From: Porogramme epimiltina | Taxonomy: Eukaryota > Basidiomycota > Agaricomycetes > Polyporales > Polyporaceae | Direction: 5' to 3' | Length of the DNA: 64,000 bases | NCBI GenBank assembly: GCA_900155495.1 | Contig: FTLJ01000653.1 | Span: 19,488 to 83,487 of the forward strand | Shown here: positions 45,176 through 57,184 of the stretch, in pieces | Position numbering within the stretch: position 1 is the stretch's first letter | Layout of the letters: every line of letters starts with the position of its first letter | Program-made: the position numbers and the translations under genes | Notes under the pieces: model-generated | What the model was told of the DNA's origin: nothing | The model's database searches: none | Seen by the model: only the letters and a program-made list of their open reading frames with translations

Positions 45176-47597
45176 ATGTGGGTCCTCAGCACCGCTCGCG
45201 CTGAACTCCATTACTTTCCGGACTGCGCCGCTGTCACGGGAGGATATGCCATTCTCTCCCACACCTGGACCCAGGATTCCGCAGGAGAACAGGCCTTCCA
45301 GGAAGTTCAAAGCATTGTCAAGAACTGCAAGAAGAGCGATCGAAACCCGCGGGACCACGTCAGCATGAAGATTCGCCGATGCTGCGAGATCGCGGAGAGC
45401 GACGGTTACGACTGGGTCTGGATCGACTCGTGCTGCATCGACAAGACGAGCAGTACAGAATTGTCGGAGGCAATTAACTCAATGTTCAACTGGTACTCCC
45501 TCGCGGAGGTCTGCTACGTCTATCTCGAGGATGTCACGGGCGGAGACGATCCCGAGGATGAAGACTCATACTTCCAGAAGGCGCGATGGCACTCCCGGGG
45601 GTGGACGCTGCAAGAACTTCTCGCTCCTTCGTTCGTCATTTTCTTCTCAAGAGATTGGGAGAATATCGGGACCAAGTACGACCTCCGTGTTCCTCTCTCG
45701 CAATGCACGGGAATCAATATCGAGTACCTCACCCGCGAATGGGACTTCCGGAACGACGCGTCAATCGCTAGGCGCATGTCTTGGGCCGCGGAGCGCAAGA
45801 CGACGCGGGTGGAGGACGAGGCGTACTGCCTACTCGGCCTGTTCGATATCAACATGCCGACGCTATACGGGGAGGGACAGCATGCATTCCAGCGGCTGCA
45901 GGCGGAACTGGTGAAGCACAGTACCGACACTACGCTGTTCGTTTGGGGTAACCGCCGGTATTGGAATGACAATAATAGCAGAAAACAGATCCCTCTATCT
46001 GAGCGTGAGTGCGAAGACACCATGGAGAACCCATATTCATGTCTACTTGCTCCCTCGCCGACTGAGTTTGCCGGATGGTTGAACTTATCCTCCCCCTCGT
46101 GGACGCCCTTCCCGGCGGGTCTGCCGCCGTCTCCAGACTTACATCCGAATGGGAAGGTACGTATATTACACTATATGTCACCGCTCTTACAATCGTACAC
46201 AAATGAACACGCCACAATCTCCAGGACAATCTGCTTAGCCAAGGCCACGACGATGTCGGGCCTTCGTTCGAGGTCACCCCATATGGCATGAAATGCAGCT
46301 TCCCAGTTGCCAAGGTGGATGGTGTCACCATTGTCGTCCTCCCATGCAAGGAGAACGATCAATACCTCGGACTCATCCTCCATCCAGCTCGGAACGACGA
46401 GACTCGAAGCCCGTCCCACCGGCTCCACTACGTCACGTGGACATTTTATCTGCCAACTGTATCCGTGTACTGGACGTCGAGGTTGGCCTGCCTCGGCAAC
46501 GACCCTTACAACCTGCGCTTTTGCGGAAAGCGCGTCACTCCGACCTGGCAGGGCATATACATCGCCGCCCACCTGCCCACGACTGAGCGAAGAGACGGCG
46601 CTCATCTCCTGCAGCGGTTTGTTCCCGACATTTCCCCCACGGCGTTTCGGATTCCTCGGACGCTGATGCAGACGTTGAATGCCCTTGGGTTCTTGCTTAT
46701 TACTGGGGCGAAGTCCTGGGATACAGCGTCAAAACACATGATATTGGTCGAGTGTCAGGATGTGGTATCGATAGAGGCAGTTTATATTCTCCTCGGGACA
46801 TGCAAGAAAGCGTCTACTGGTATACGCCCGTGCCACTGGGCATGGGCAGATCATCGCCATAGCGCGACGTGGAATCAGCCTTGGCTGGAATACGCGCACA
46901 ACTGCGCGACGGACCACATCGAGGGCTGGCCCAACAGCGCACGCGAGTTCGGGAATGCGGAGCGCACAATTCGTCTCGTGTTCGCGCCCTGCAACCACGC
47001 GCCAGGTAGAACGCTCGTCTTCGGCCTCGAGCTCATAGGGAGCAGATATGAAGAAATTCAGCAGAAATCGAACACCTTCCTCCGGCCGCGCGTAAAGTTC
47101 CCTGCGCTCCATGGCGTCCCGGAGCTGTCTGCTTCAGGTGGGCGATTCTCTAGTCTGCATGTCCTTCACGGCTGACTGTATGCCCATTGTTGTTCTTAGC
47201 CGCAACCTGTCCTCCCGTGTCCAGCCTGGCTAGCGGAAGCGATGATTTCCGGGCGGAGATTCGAGCCCTCAGAGCCGAAAACACCAGCAGAATAAAGGAC
47301 CTCGAGGAGCAGGTGCGCCAGTTACGGGATATGCTACAAGGAATCCCAGGAAAAGTCAAGCAGCCCAACACCCTTCGCGATGAGCCCGTCCGTGATTCAT
47401 CTCCCTCCTCGAACATATCCTCAGGATCCGCCCAATTCACCGCTCCCTCGCGTCCCCCTCAGCTCGGACAAGTCATCCCATCGTCCCCCCGCGAGCCGCC
47501 CATTGAACGAGTTTCGACCAAGCGGCCAGCTACACCCACGCATCACGAGCACGAGCCGGCACCGCACCGGCGGCGAGGATCCGATCGCTCTTCGTGA
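45176..47597 (+). CDS. HET-domain protein J (short type, foreign promoter region)
   Basis: CDS join(45176..46156, 46225..47137, 47200..47597), 763 aa. The 5'UTR intron is 45112-45165 (GTGGGT...ATCTAG). HET domain: WVWIDSCCIDKTSSTE, WTLQELLAP, DINMPTLYGEG; acidic loop TGGDDPEDEDSYF like C and D. Intron 2 is phase 1 (CAG/GTGGGC...TTCTTAG). Exon 3: coiled coil IRALRAENTSRIKDLEEQVR and tail ending HRRRGSDRSS. Unlike B, D and G, it lacks their upstream block: the spacer relic comes within about 230 bp of its ATG. It may therefore be expressed differently or be silent despite intact coding sequence. Confidence 0.88.
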
Positions 47598-48399
47598 GAT
47601 CTTGCGAGCACTTGGGTCGCTGCCTCCCAATATGTGCCTAGGTGAGTGAAAGGCGGCGCTGTTGCTCACAGTAGGACGCTCACAATGATGGCAGGTTGTC
47701 TTTTAAGATTGACACGTCTATCTTTCAGTTAGTGTATACATATATGTTGGACCGTAAGGGTCGATGTATGTAATACCTCAATAGTTTTTCGATACTTGGG
47801 TTTTCCTCAGACTGATTCGAGAACTTGTCCCATAAGGACCAGGTACCGTATAAGTATGACGTCGTAGATCCAACGCACAGAGTCCTCATGTTCATGCGAC
47901 ACGTGCATGGCGTTCCTCACGCATAAGTATCGTTCACTAGCGGTTATGCCATAGGGCGCTGCACAGACGAAGCTTGACAGTACAGGCTCAAGGAGGTCGA
48001 AAAGCACATTCTTTCAGGGCATATACTTGGAAGTCCGAGTGTTTGTGGCAAACGGGGTGAGGACTATGTGAACAATTATATTTCTGAATGAACACTTATA
48101 CAGCCATTTATCCGCACACGCCCGATACCAACATCTTTGAAACCGACTAGAAGACACAGTCAGAACCATTGACGCATAAGCGGGGTCGGTCAGACTCACA
48201 CTTTTCGAGGCTGGTGCGGGGAGCAGTCTTAACTCTTAAACAATGACGGGACATGGGTTCTCTAGTGTGGATGACGTCAACAATTGGTCACAGGTTCGCA
48301 GCGCGGGAGCTAAGAGAGCTGTCAGCGGAGCGACATTGGCGCAGCGCGAAGCAGACGAGGCCGTCGCGGTACCGCCTACTCGTAGGGGCTGACTCCCTG
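47598..48399. other. 3' flank of gene J
   Basis: No gene or shared block recognised between the end of J and about 48400. The sequence is more AT-rich than the genes. Confidence 0.3.
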
Positions 48400-50640
48400 T
48401 CGGGCATGCGCTAGCTGTCCTCCTAACCTGCCGTGACAGCGGTGCGAGCGCGCGGGCTGCGGGACACACCGCGCCGCGCGCAGACAGGAACTTCAAAGCT
48501 TCAAGTGTAGGATGCAGGTGTTGTAGCATGAAGAGCACGAGAATGAGGGTGATTTAGACCTTTGGCAAGCTTCAAGGTCAGAGGGGTGCGTGGCCTTGAA
48601 AGCGGCAAAGAGTAATCGTACCGTGTCCTTCACGGTCGCAAATGGTCGAGGCATAAGCACGACCCGAGCCTCAGTTTGTGTCGAGGAGCCCGACGCAAGC
48701 GCATGTATGGTTGAGGACGCTCTACGACAACAGTTTGAATTGAGCCCGACGAGAAGTATCTGAGGGAGATACGCACCCAAATAGCCCATCTAGTTGATAT
48801 CATCTTAGCTGTCGCCAGTTCCCCATAGCCCGCCACCTAGGAATTCACTCCATCCTGAACGTTACTTGGTACGGCTTGCTGGAGAGTTGCCAGCGTTCCG
48901 CGCGCGTCATGGTCCCTCACGAGGCCCACCGCCTCTGCCTCCTCCATGACGAGCGTGAACGGCCGCCTGTTCCATGCCCACTTGCACACCGCCTCCCGCC
49001 GACTCCCTGCTCCCTCCCCCGATTCTGGGCGCTTCGTGCCGTCACTCGGCGATGGGTGCGACGAAGAGCTGGGGTGGAAGCTGAGAGGACTATGTATGCT
49101 GAGGGCGGCTGCGGACGGAGAGCGCCGGCCTATAGTATGTGGAGGCGAGGTAAGGGGCGGAGTGAGGGTAAGGTGTGTAATTGAGATCGTCCAGAGTAGC
49201 TGAAAGGAGAGGTCAGTGACAGATATCATCGGGTGAGATGGTAGATCACACTTTAAGCACCATAAAAACAGTCTGCTATATCCTGTCGAGGAGTATCGGA
49301 GAGCAAGTCTGAGATGTGAAGGGCCGCGCTGTGCACATTACGAGCCTCGACTTGGTCTGAGGAGTTCGAAGTTATTACACGCGGTGAAGATTTGTTTGCG
49401 ACGAGAGTCCATTGAGCACGGCGAGAAACAGACTAGAGCGGAAGCACGTACCGAAACAGTCCATCCGAGCTCAGTTGGGTGTGTTGTGGCGTAGGTGGGG
49501 TATACTTGAAACGACTGAAACGACTGAGCTAGGAGCGGCGGCGGCGCGTGGCGAGATTGACCGGACGCAGAGATGTAAGCTGAGACAGTGCATGCGCGGC
49601 GCAGGATAGGGGCAGAGGCGCAGGCGGAGGGAGCCTTGCGGGGACGCAGTGGATGTGGCGGCTTGTGCGAGGTGAATAAGTGCCCAAACGACCGAGGGGG
49701 TGGGCGGTCCAGGGGCGTTGTGAAGTGCTAGGCATGGGACTAGCGATTATATTGGATCGGCGATGAGCGCCACGGCGGGCTTGCTGACTGCGGGAGAAGA
49801 CCCACCAAAGACTATGACCTCTCCACAACGCACACATGCCCTATGACTCCCTAATCCTTCCTCCATACCTGCTCTTTCTCTAACAGTTACCGCCCTTCAT
49901 GGAGATGCGAGCAACGGGTGAGTCGGTTGAGGACCACGCGAAAGCACACCGGGAGGGGGTCGATAGATTGAAAATGCGAAAGAGGTCCAAATATGATGGA
50001 GGCGCAAGACTTGTGTGGCTACTGACGACTGATCAGACGATGCGAAGGAGGGCCATAAGGGTGGTGAAGAAGCGTTGAACGCTGACGGGTGAGCTTGAGT
50101 GCCTGCAAACCATGGTCAGGATTGAGGTGCCTGAAACCACGGAAGAGCTCACCGAAAGATGCGGTAGCATGACTGACACCTGTCATCTACCTAGCCGGAA
50201 AGTTGATTTGTGGTAGGCAAGGGCGGAAGGCGATAGCCGTGTAGCGAAAATCGTTGGCGTGTGGGAGTGGAGCGCTGGAGGGTAGGAGAAGGGGTAGTGG
50301 GACGCGAGGTTATGAATTGGTGCGCACTGTGTTGTGGAGGATGCATCAACGGGATGGCCACAGTGAGCGGTAGTGTCTAGGCTGACGGCAAGAGCTTAGA
50401 GCGAGAGCAGCGACACGGCGGCGAGTGGAGGAGCAACTTCAGCGTCGGGCGGGCATGGGCGCTAAGGTCACGATCGGTCCCGGGCCTGGTCTCCGGGCTC
50501 GGGACCACGCCACGCCTCGTTCTTACTTCCCTTCTTCACCGCCGTCAGCCCACGCCCAATGCGTATCTCAAATAGATGCGCCCTCCACCTCGGGAAGCCG
50601 GCCAGACCGGGTCACGCCGCCCTCATTCTCGACCCCAGCA
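48400..50640 (-). pseudogene. Spacer relics of minus-strand gene(s) (J-K spacer)
   Basis: 48400-48640 matches the D-E block (minus strand ARALAPLSRQVRR). 49770-49920 and 50103-50152 match the later part of the module; the 50-nt intron at 50103-50152 keeps GTGAGCTC and GTTTGCAG. The signature GGGCATGGGCGCTAAGGTCA is near 50450. In between, at 48837-49229, a minus-strand open frame (with RPFTLVMEEAEAVGLVRDHD near its end) has a TTTCAG acceptor in front and might be an exon of another gene; not recognised. Confidence 0.45.
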
Positions 50641-51060
50641 TTCTCACCACTGCTCTCCGAGGGCCCTACTCGCTTGCGCCCGTTTCGATCGTCTCCACTA
50701 ACCTCCTCCGCTACCCTCCATTCAAAGCCGATATCCCGACTGAGTGGCTCCCCACGCAGCATGGTGTATGCTCCTACCTTCTCCGCATCTATTAGTAAAG
50801 ATATACTTTGAAGTCGCCACGTGGATGCGCACAGTGTCCGAGCAAGACGACTCGGAGCGCGACAAGGTGCAAACATTGCGGTTCCTCGTGCCGTCCATAC
50901 AAGTATTCGAACGGCGGCACTTTGCTCGTACCTCTCTAGGGAACGTGGCCTCACATTGACCTAGCCCCGACATCTGTTGCGTTCTCCATATCACTGCGGT
51001 TCTTCTCAGCTAGCGGCCTCCGAGTCGACCGGATACACGCCGATTTGCTGCACCATCACA
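50641..51060 (+). promoter_or_regulatory. Upstream block of gene K
   Basis: Conserved block at about 50735-50820 (GAGTGGCTCCCCACGCAGCA ... GTCGCCACGTGG). Core element CATACAAGTATTCGAACGG at about 50895, 226 bp before the ATG, followed by CTTTGCTCGTACCTCTCTAGG. No gene. Confidence 0.45.
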
Positions 51061-51123
51061 GTGCGCTGAGACAGCTTATTCGTCATGCACACACTGACCA
51101 ACCCCACGGATAGAACCAGTACG

Positions 51124-53270
51124 ATGTGGGTCCTCAGTACCGCTCGCGCTGAACTTCATTATTTCACCGACTGCGCCGCCGTCCCCGGAGGATACGCTAT
51201 CCTCTCCCACACTTGGACCCAGGAGTCTCCCGGTGAACAAACCTTCCACGAGCTTCAGGGAATCATCACGAGATGCAAGATAAGAAGACAAAATCCGCGA
51301 AAACACGTCGGGGTGAAGATCCGCCGGTGCTGTGAGATCGCAGAGAGAGACGGCTACGCTTGGGTCTGGATCGACTCGTGCTGTATCAACAAAGAAAGCA
51401 GCACCGAGTTGTCAGAAGCAATCAATTCAATGTTCAACTGGTACGCCCTCGCGGAGGTCTGCTACGTCTATCTTGAGGACGTACCCAATGCCGACGATCC
51501 GTACGCGAAGGGATCAAAGTTCCGAACGGCGCGATGGCACTCGCGGGGATGGACGCTGCAAGAGCTCCTCGCCCCCGCGTTCTCCGTTTTCTTGTCTATG
51601 GAGTGGGAGAATATTGGGACAAAGTACAACCTCCGCATCCCCCTCTCCCAGTGCACGGGTGTCGACGTAGAGTACCTCACGCGCAAGTGGGACTTCCGAG
51701 TCCATGCGTCGATCGCGAGGCGCATGTCCTGGGCTTCGACACGCAAGACGACGCGGGTCGAGGACGAAGCATACTGCCTGCTTGGTCTCTTCGACATCAA
51801 CATGCCAACGCTGTACGGGGAGGGTCGACATGCATTCCAGCGGTTGCAGGCGGAGCTAGCTAGACAAAGTACAGACGCAACACTGTTTGCTTGGGGCCCC
51901 TGCCACTATACCAGTGACGACACGCGCGAACGTGGGCGTCCATCCCAAAATCAAGGCTCCCACAACCCGGATCACCCATATATATTTCTGTTCGCTCCCT
52001 CGCCCAGTGAGTTCATAGGATGTTCGGGCACATACTCCTCGCCGTGCACATCCTCTTCCCTGGCCTCTCAATCAAATGAGAAAGTACGTGCAATGCGCTC
52101 TATACACGACCGGTCTCCACCTCATTTCATTCCCTCAAGGATAATCTACTCGGCCAAGCCCACAATGAGGTCCCTTCATTCGAGGTTACCTCGTGTGGTA
52201 TGAAGTGCCGCTACCCAGTAGCTGAGGTCGACGGGGTCACCATCGCTGTCCTCCCATGCCAGGAGAATGAAGAACGCCTCGGACTTCTCCTCCATTTAGC
52301 ACCGAACGACCAGGCTCAGGGCCCATCCCGCCAACTCTACTACGTTTCGTGGCCAGTTCTTCTGCCAACTGGCTCCGTGTACGAACCCATAAGGCTGGCC
52401 TACCTCGGCAGGGGTGTCGATAATCTGCGCTTCCGTGGGAAACCTGTCATCGCGACATGGCGCGAAATCTATATTGCGGCCCACCCTCCCACGACCGGGC
52501 GCAGGGATGGCGCCCACCTCCTGCATTCCTTCCTTCCCGACATCGCACCCAGCGCGTTTCGGATCCCTCGGATGCTGGTACAGACGCTGAGTGCTCTCGA
52601 GTTCTTTCCCCACACCAGGATGGTGTCCTGGGACCCGGCGTCGAAGGACACGATATGGTTCGGGTGCCAGTCCGCGGCGTTGTCAGAAGCAGCTTGCATC
52701 ATCCTCGGGACGTGCACGAAGGGGCCGGCCTCGGCGCGTCCGTGCCACTGGGCATGGGCGGCTCAGCACAATCGCGCAACGTGGGGGCATCCCTGGCCGG
52801 CTTATGTGCACAACTGTGCGACGGACCACATCAGGGACTGGCCCAACCTCTCGAAGAAATTCGGGGACGAAAATCGCACAATTCACCTCGTCTTCGCGCC
52901 CTGCAGCCATGCGCCGGAGTGGACGCTCGTGCTTGGCCTTGAACTCGTCGGCAAGGTCTACAAAGAGATACTGGAGAGCGCAAAAATCTGTCTTCCTCCC
53001 CCTATCTGCCCTTCTCACGAGCACACCAACGGGACTTACCTCAGCAGCTGTATACGGGCTTCCGTATCTCGACTCACTCCCTCATTCTTGCGCCGGTTTA
53101 TACCCGCTCCCGCTCCCGAATACTCCATGACTACGTATAGGAGCGGCCGCATGAGGGCAGCACATCATTCCGGAAATTCCAGCCCCCTTCAGAGTCTCAC
53201 CCGACGCCTTCATCGTGCCGCGCCCATGCCATCTAATGCACACCCTACAAGCCGCAGAAGAACACGCTAA
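51124..53270 (+). CDS. HET-domain protein K (long type, coiled coil lost)
   Basis: CDS join(51124..52083, 52140..53270), 696 aa, about 75-110 residues shorter than the other long copies. The 5'UTR intron is 51061-51113. HET domain complete (WVWIDSCCINKESSTE, WTLQELLAP, DINMPTLYGEG; CTGVDVEYL instead of CTGINVEYL). Intron 1 is phase 0 and short (56 nt). Exon 2 carries the conserved module and the start of the linker (SFLRRFIPAPAPEYS, then HHSGNSSPLQSLTRRL), then ends in SRRRTR where the others go on to the DGLVN...coiled-coil segment. The downstream 250 bp shows no coiled-coil sequence in any frame, so the tail was replaced or deleted rather than just shifted. Confidence 0.87.
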
Positions 53271-54899
53271 TGCGCGTAGTGTGCGGCTACTCAGTGTAAC
53301 CAATCGAGCTCCATCCCAGGGCAGCACACCTAACGCAACTCGGACGGAAGACTCCCATCACTACGCGGTTTCGCATGCACGCACGCAACCCCAACAAAAT
53401 CTCAGCCGCTGTCCAGGTAACGCCATACCACAAGCACGCCAGCCACAGTGCACCACTCGCGCAATCCTCACCCCTTCCGCTGGCTATACGGCCCCCCGAC
53501 GATAGTTCTTCTGTAACAGTACGATAGTATGACGTTAGCTTTGCCACACCCCCCTGGTCTGCCTATGCTCTTTGAATTTTGGCTCCGGAGACATTTCGCG
53601 CGCGCGGCAGCGTGGAAACAAGAGTGGAATCCTATGTTGTACAGCCCTCAGCCCTCCAATACAGTCGATATATATATATTGCCCGCTCCTCGGCTGCCTC
53701 CACCCGCGCGGACGAGCTTGCATCAACACAGCTCTGAGCCACGCGAGAAGAAACCTAAATAGCAGCTCTAGCACGCACGAGAGCGCGCCGCACGAGCACA
53801 CGACAATAGGGCTCACCAAGAATAAAAATATATTTTAATGTAATCCGAGAAGTATGCATAGATATGAATACGTACGGGCCTCGCCGTATGCTCACGGAAA
53901 GGATACTATATGATTAGAATACAATAGAATACTATTAGAATAGAATATAGAGCTCTATCTAATCATATCTTGAGAAGAGGCACGTGCTGGGGCCAGCGCC
54001 ATCAGCCTTGCCCGCTGCCGGAAGTCGAATGAGCGCCGATGTTTGGGCGCATTTGACTTGTCCCTGCTCTTGCTCCTCGCCGTCGGCTTGTCGTCGTCGT
54101 CTTTCCTCCCCCCGCTGAGTCTGCTGCCCGCCCATCAATCTCTGCTTCTGTGTCCTGCCATCACCGTCGCCGCCGCGTATCCTTCTTCTGCAATGGAGCT
54201 CAAGCACAAATCCGGACCCATGTTTGTATTTCTAACCCGCCCTCCGGCCCGCTCGGGGCCCCCGCAAATGTAACCCGGTCAGTGTGAACAGGTGCACAGC
54301 GCACCCTATCTCACACTTGTGTAGGTCGGTCTCGATGAGTGCTAGATGCTACATAGGAACTCGTGGCGGGCAACAGTCCTGTTATGTCTGTGAGTCATGG
54401 TTATTTGTATTACACATTGTATATATGGAGTAGATGTTCGTCAATATCATCTATTCTGTACTGTTGAGGTGTCGTTACTGTGGGCCGGGTGCCCTGTGTC
54501 GGATCCAGACCGTTTATGTCACTTATTTCAAGATGTCTAAAGTACGCGGAAGGTGTGCTTATCGCTTAATGCTTGACATGCTTGGAGACCCATCTAAGCG
54601 GGTATACTAAGTGCCTTTGAGCGTGTTTGAGTAGTTTGTAGAAGTGCTAACACATCTTCGATGCTCGTTGCGCGACGACGGCGAGCACAGTGCCAAAACT
54701 ATTGGTAAAGGTGTGATGGAAACATGAAATTGGTGTCACGGGTTTTCACTACCTGGAGGATGTGAGCATACATGATAGATACGACTAGTTATGATTACAC
54801 TACGGATACATTAGAATAAACTACGCATAGATTACGATACGCCCTCGGCGTATCCTGTATTCTTTCGTAATAATATTATTCCGCGTCTCGGCGTATTTA
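53271..54899. other. K-L spacer, left part with an AT-rich stretch not shared with other spacers
   Basis: No gene supported. 53690-53810 resembles the 3' flanks of F and H (ACGAGCACACGACAATAG versus GCGAGCACACGATAACATAG). From about 53820 to 54880 the sequence has no counterpart in the other spacers, is AT-rich at both ends (GATTAGAATACAATAGAATAC near 53920; AATAATATTATTCCG near 54870), and has a GC-rich middle with a Gln/Arg-rich minus-strand frame. It may be an insertion, but I see no clear terminal repeats or target duplication. Confidence 0.35.
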
Positions 54900-56560
54900 A
54901 TTGTAACTTGTGAGCCCTACACGACAACGGACAGACGCGTTGCACGTGATCGTTCAACGTGGTGGTGCAGTTGGCGCCGTGAGATGGTCTTGAGAACGAG
55001 AGGACGGAGGCACTTCGAACTCGGAGGGGGAGAAGGCGAATGCGGTACGGTCGTGTTGTGCCCGTCGTGGTCTTTGTCGTGCTCGTCATGGTCGTTGTCG
55101 TGCTCGTTACAGTCGCCGCGGAGCCACCGCCGGACGCGCCAGCAGCACCAGCACGCGTAGAAGCCAACTTCTTGGAGCCTGACGGGTAGCTGGTCGGTCT
55201 ATGATGCAGTCATAGTCAGCATTCGCCATAAAGTTGATAAGGGGAGAGGCATACCAGGGGTGTCCGCTCCAACGCCTCCATAGGATCCAAGTGAGTCAGT
55301 TTCTCATCCCAGCACGCACACGCGCATCAGCACCGCCGAAACTGACTCGTCGTGCACCCTCGGCGCGCTGTCGCCGTCGCTGTCACCTTGCACGCTCCAT
55401 GGTGCTCCATAATTCCCGCCGCCGCCACGCACGCGATGGGTGTGAACAATTACCTCGTCTGCACCTCCTCACAACCGGCCTCGCGGCGTCGGTGGTGGAG
55501 GGCGCAAACGGGGAACGCCATGGTTGAAGAAAATCCACCTTCACACAGCGGGCGAGTATGTGTTTGGGCATGCACGAGCAGTTAGAGCGGTATAATAGGT
55601 TGGTGTTGGCGACTAAGATGGGAAATAAGGGGCGTTGAGGTTGAGGAGGGAAAGAAATACATAGAAGGAAGAGCGACATACTCAGGTGAGATGGCTTCTC
55701 CGCGGAGCATGGCAATGGGCGTGGCGGGAATCTCGCCCTGCGCGCGCGCCAGGGGACCTCTTAATGCCCGCCCGCACGCAGATGGATGAAGACTGTCACG
55801 AGGAGCGTACTGAGGACGCGGAGTGTATAAATGCGATGGAGAATGACGCACCAAAGATCATCACCCCTCCGCCGCTCGCCGCGTGACCTTTTTTTCCTCT
55901 ATAACTTCCTCCAACATTCTATGGTCTTGATCCACGTCCAGGTAGCTGACGGCGAGATACGCGGCGGATGGTCATGAAGCGACAGGAAAGGAATAGGGGT
56001 GGAGCAGGAGGTAATTGAAGTGGATGAACATGGAGTATGGTGGGGTGCACAGTGGGCTCGGGCTGTATCTGTGGAGGGAGAACATCGTATGAGTCCGACG
56101 GCGAGGGTGCGTATGCAGAGATGGACGTATAACCTGGGGCAGATACTCACCAGTAGCCGTGTGGCAAAAGCGTGGGTCGCGCGGAACTTTGAGACTAACG
56201 AACAGAGTGATTGAGAGGCGTTGCTGTGAGCTGCGCAGGGAATGTTGGCAGGGAATCGGGACAAGCAGGCTGGCAGGGCAGTGGGCACGCAGCGGCCGCA
56301 GCAGCGATGGCGACGATGAGCATGACGTCCGAAAACAAAATGAGCACGGGCGCCAAAGTGACCAGGGTGGCACCTCGATGCCACGTCCCTTCCTCGCTGC
56401 CATCCATGTCAACATCCGCCTCGAGAATACAGCAAAGGCGGATCACACCGCACTCTGCCTCGATCCTAGCGTCCTCGCCGCCCCTCTCCAGGAGCTCTCT
56501 TCGCCGCGTCCGCCTAGCGTCTAGATCTCCCCTGCTGCCCTGGCTGCCGTCCAACTTCAA
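54900..56560 (-). pseudogene. Spacer relic of a minus-strand spliced gene (K-L spacer)
   Basis: A minus-strand intron at 55199-55254 (56 nt, GTATGC...CATCATAG with a GCTGAC branch site) is the same one as in the I-J spacer. A second block near 55830-55950 and a hydrophobic minus-strand frame near 56195-56350 (TLVTLAPVLILFSDVMLIVA) match other spacers. Further candidate introns lie near 56070-56150 (GTGAGT donor, CTCCACAG acceptor). This copy has the longest hydrophobic frame and is the best place to identify the ancestor, which looks like a membrane protein. Confidence 0.5.
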
Positions 56561-57120
56561 GACCAATCCTCCGACGGAATGGTTCCCTATGTATCATATT
56601 GTATGCTACTACGTTCTCCGTCCCTAGTAATAAAGTCGTCTTTTTAAGTCGCTACCGCCCGCTGTGTGCCAACAAGAATGGCCTTGTGCAAGCAATTGCA
56701 AGTCGCTAACCCAACTTCTCTAAGCGCTTCAGATCTGATTCGGAACGATGCGGGGGTCAGCGTTTCGTCCCCGTCAGTACTAGTGCGTTCCTATATGCTC
56801 TCGTGAGGCCATGCTAAATCGACCTTTGGGCACGGGAAACCACGCTGTTCTAACCTTATGAAGTTCCGAAAACGACCGGGCCGCACAGTGGCCGATCGCC
56901 TCGCATTGCTCTTTTATACCTTGTGCCGCCGTACCACACCTTGTGCTCCCGTGAGTTAGTCGCCTGTAAGCTCGAGTATTCGAGCGATGTCACTTCGCTT
57001 ATCTCTGATTCTAGGGACTGTCCCCTCGAAACGACATTATTTCCACATCCTTCGTGTTCTCCACGTCCATACCTAGCTGCCGCGACAGGACACGCAGAGG
57101 CTTAAGTTTGCCCCATTCCA
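56561..57120 (+). promoter_or_regulatory. Upstream block of gene L
   Basis: Conserved block at about 56572-56660 (GACGGAATGGTTCCCTATGT ... CTAGTAATAAAGTCG). Core element CTCGAGTATTCGAGCG at about 56970, 210 bp before the ATG, followed by ACTTCGCTTATCTCTGATTC. No gene. Confidence 0.45.
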
Positions 57121-57184
57121 GTGAGTTGGCATACCTTTTCCGTCAACACGCTCGCCAACCATGCCGGTGTCTAGATCCGGAACG

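Noticed and set aside
48837..49229. Minus-strand 130-codon frame as an independent gene
   Set aside because: Only an acceptor-like site supports it; composition outside the last 40 residues is low complexity. Mentioned within the J-K relic only.
50425..50811. Plus-strand Ser/Pro-rich proteins ending at a TAATAAAG signal in the spacers (also 27701-28075, 56211-56627, 60089-60469)
   Set aside because: Homologous DNA in different spacers does not keep the frame or composition, while minus-strand splice sites are conserved; a plus-strand gene is therefore unlikely.
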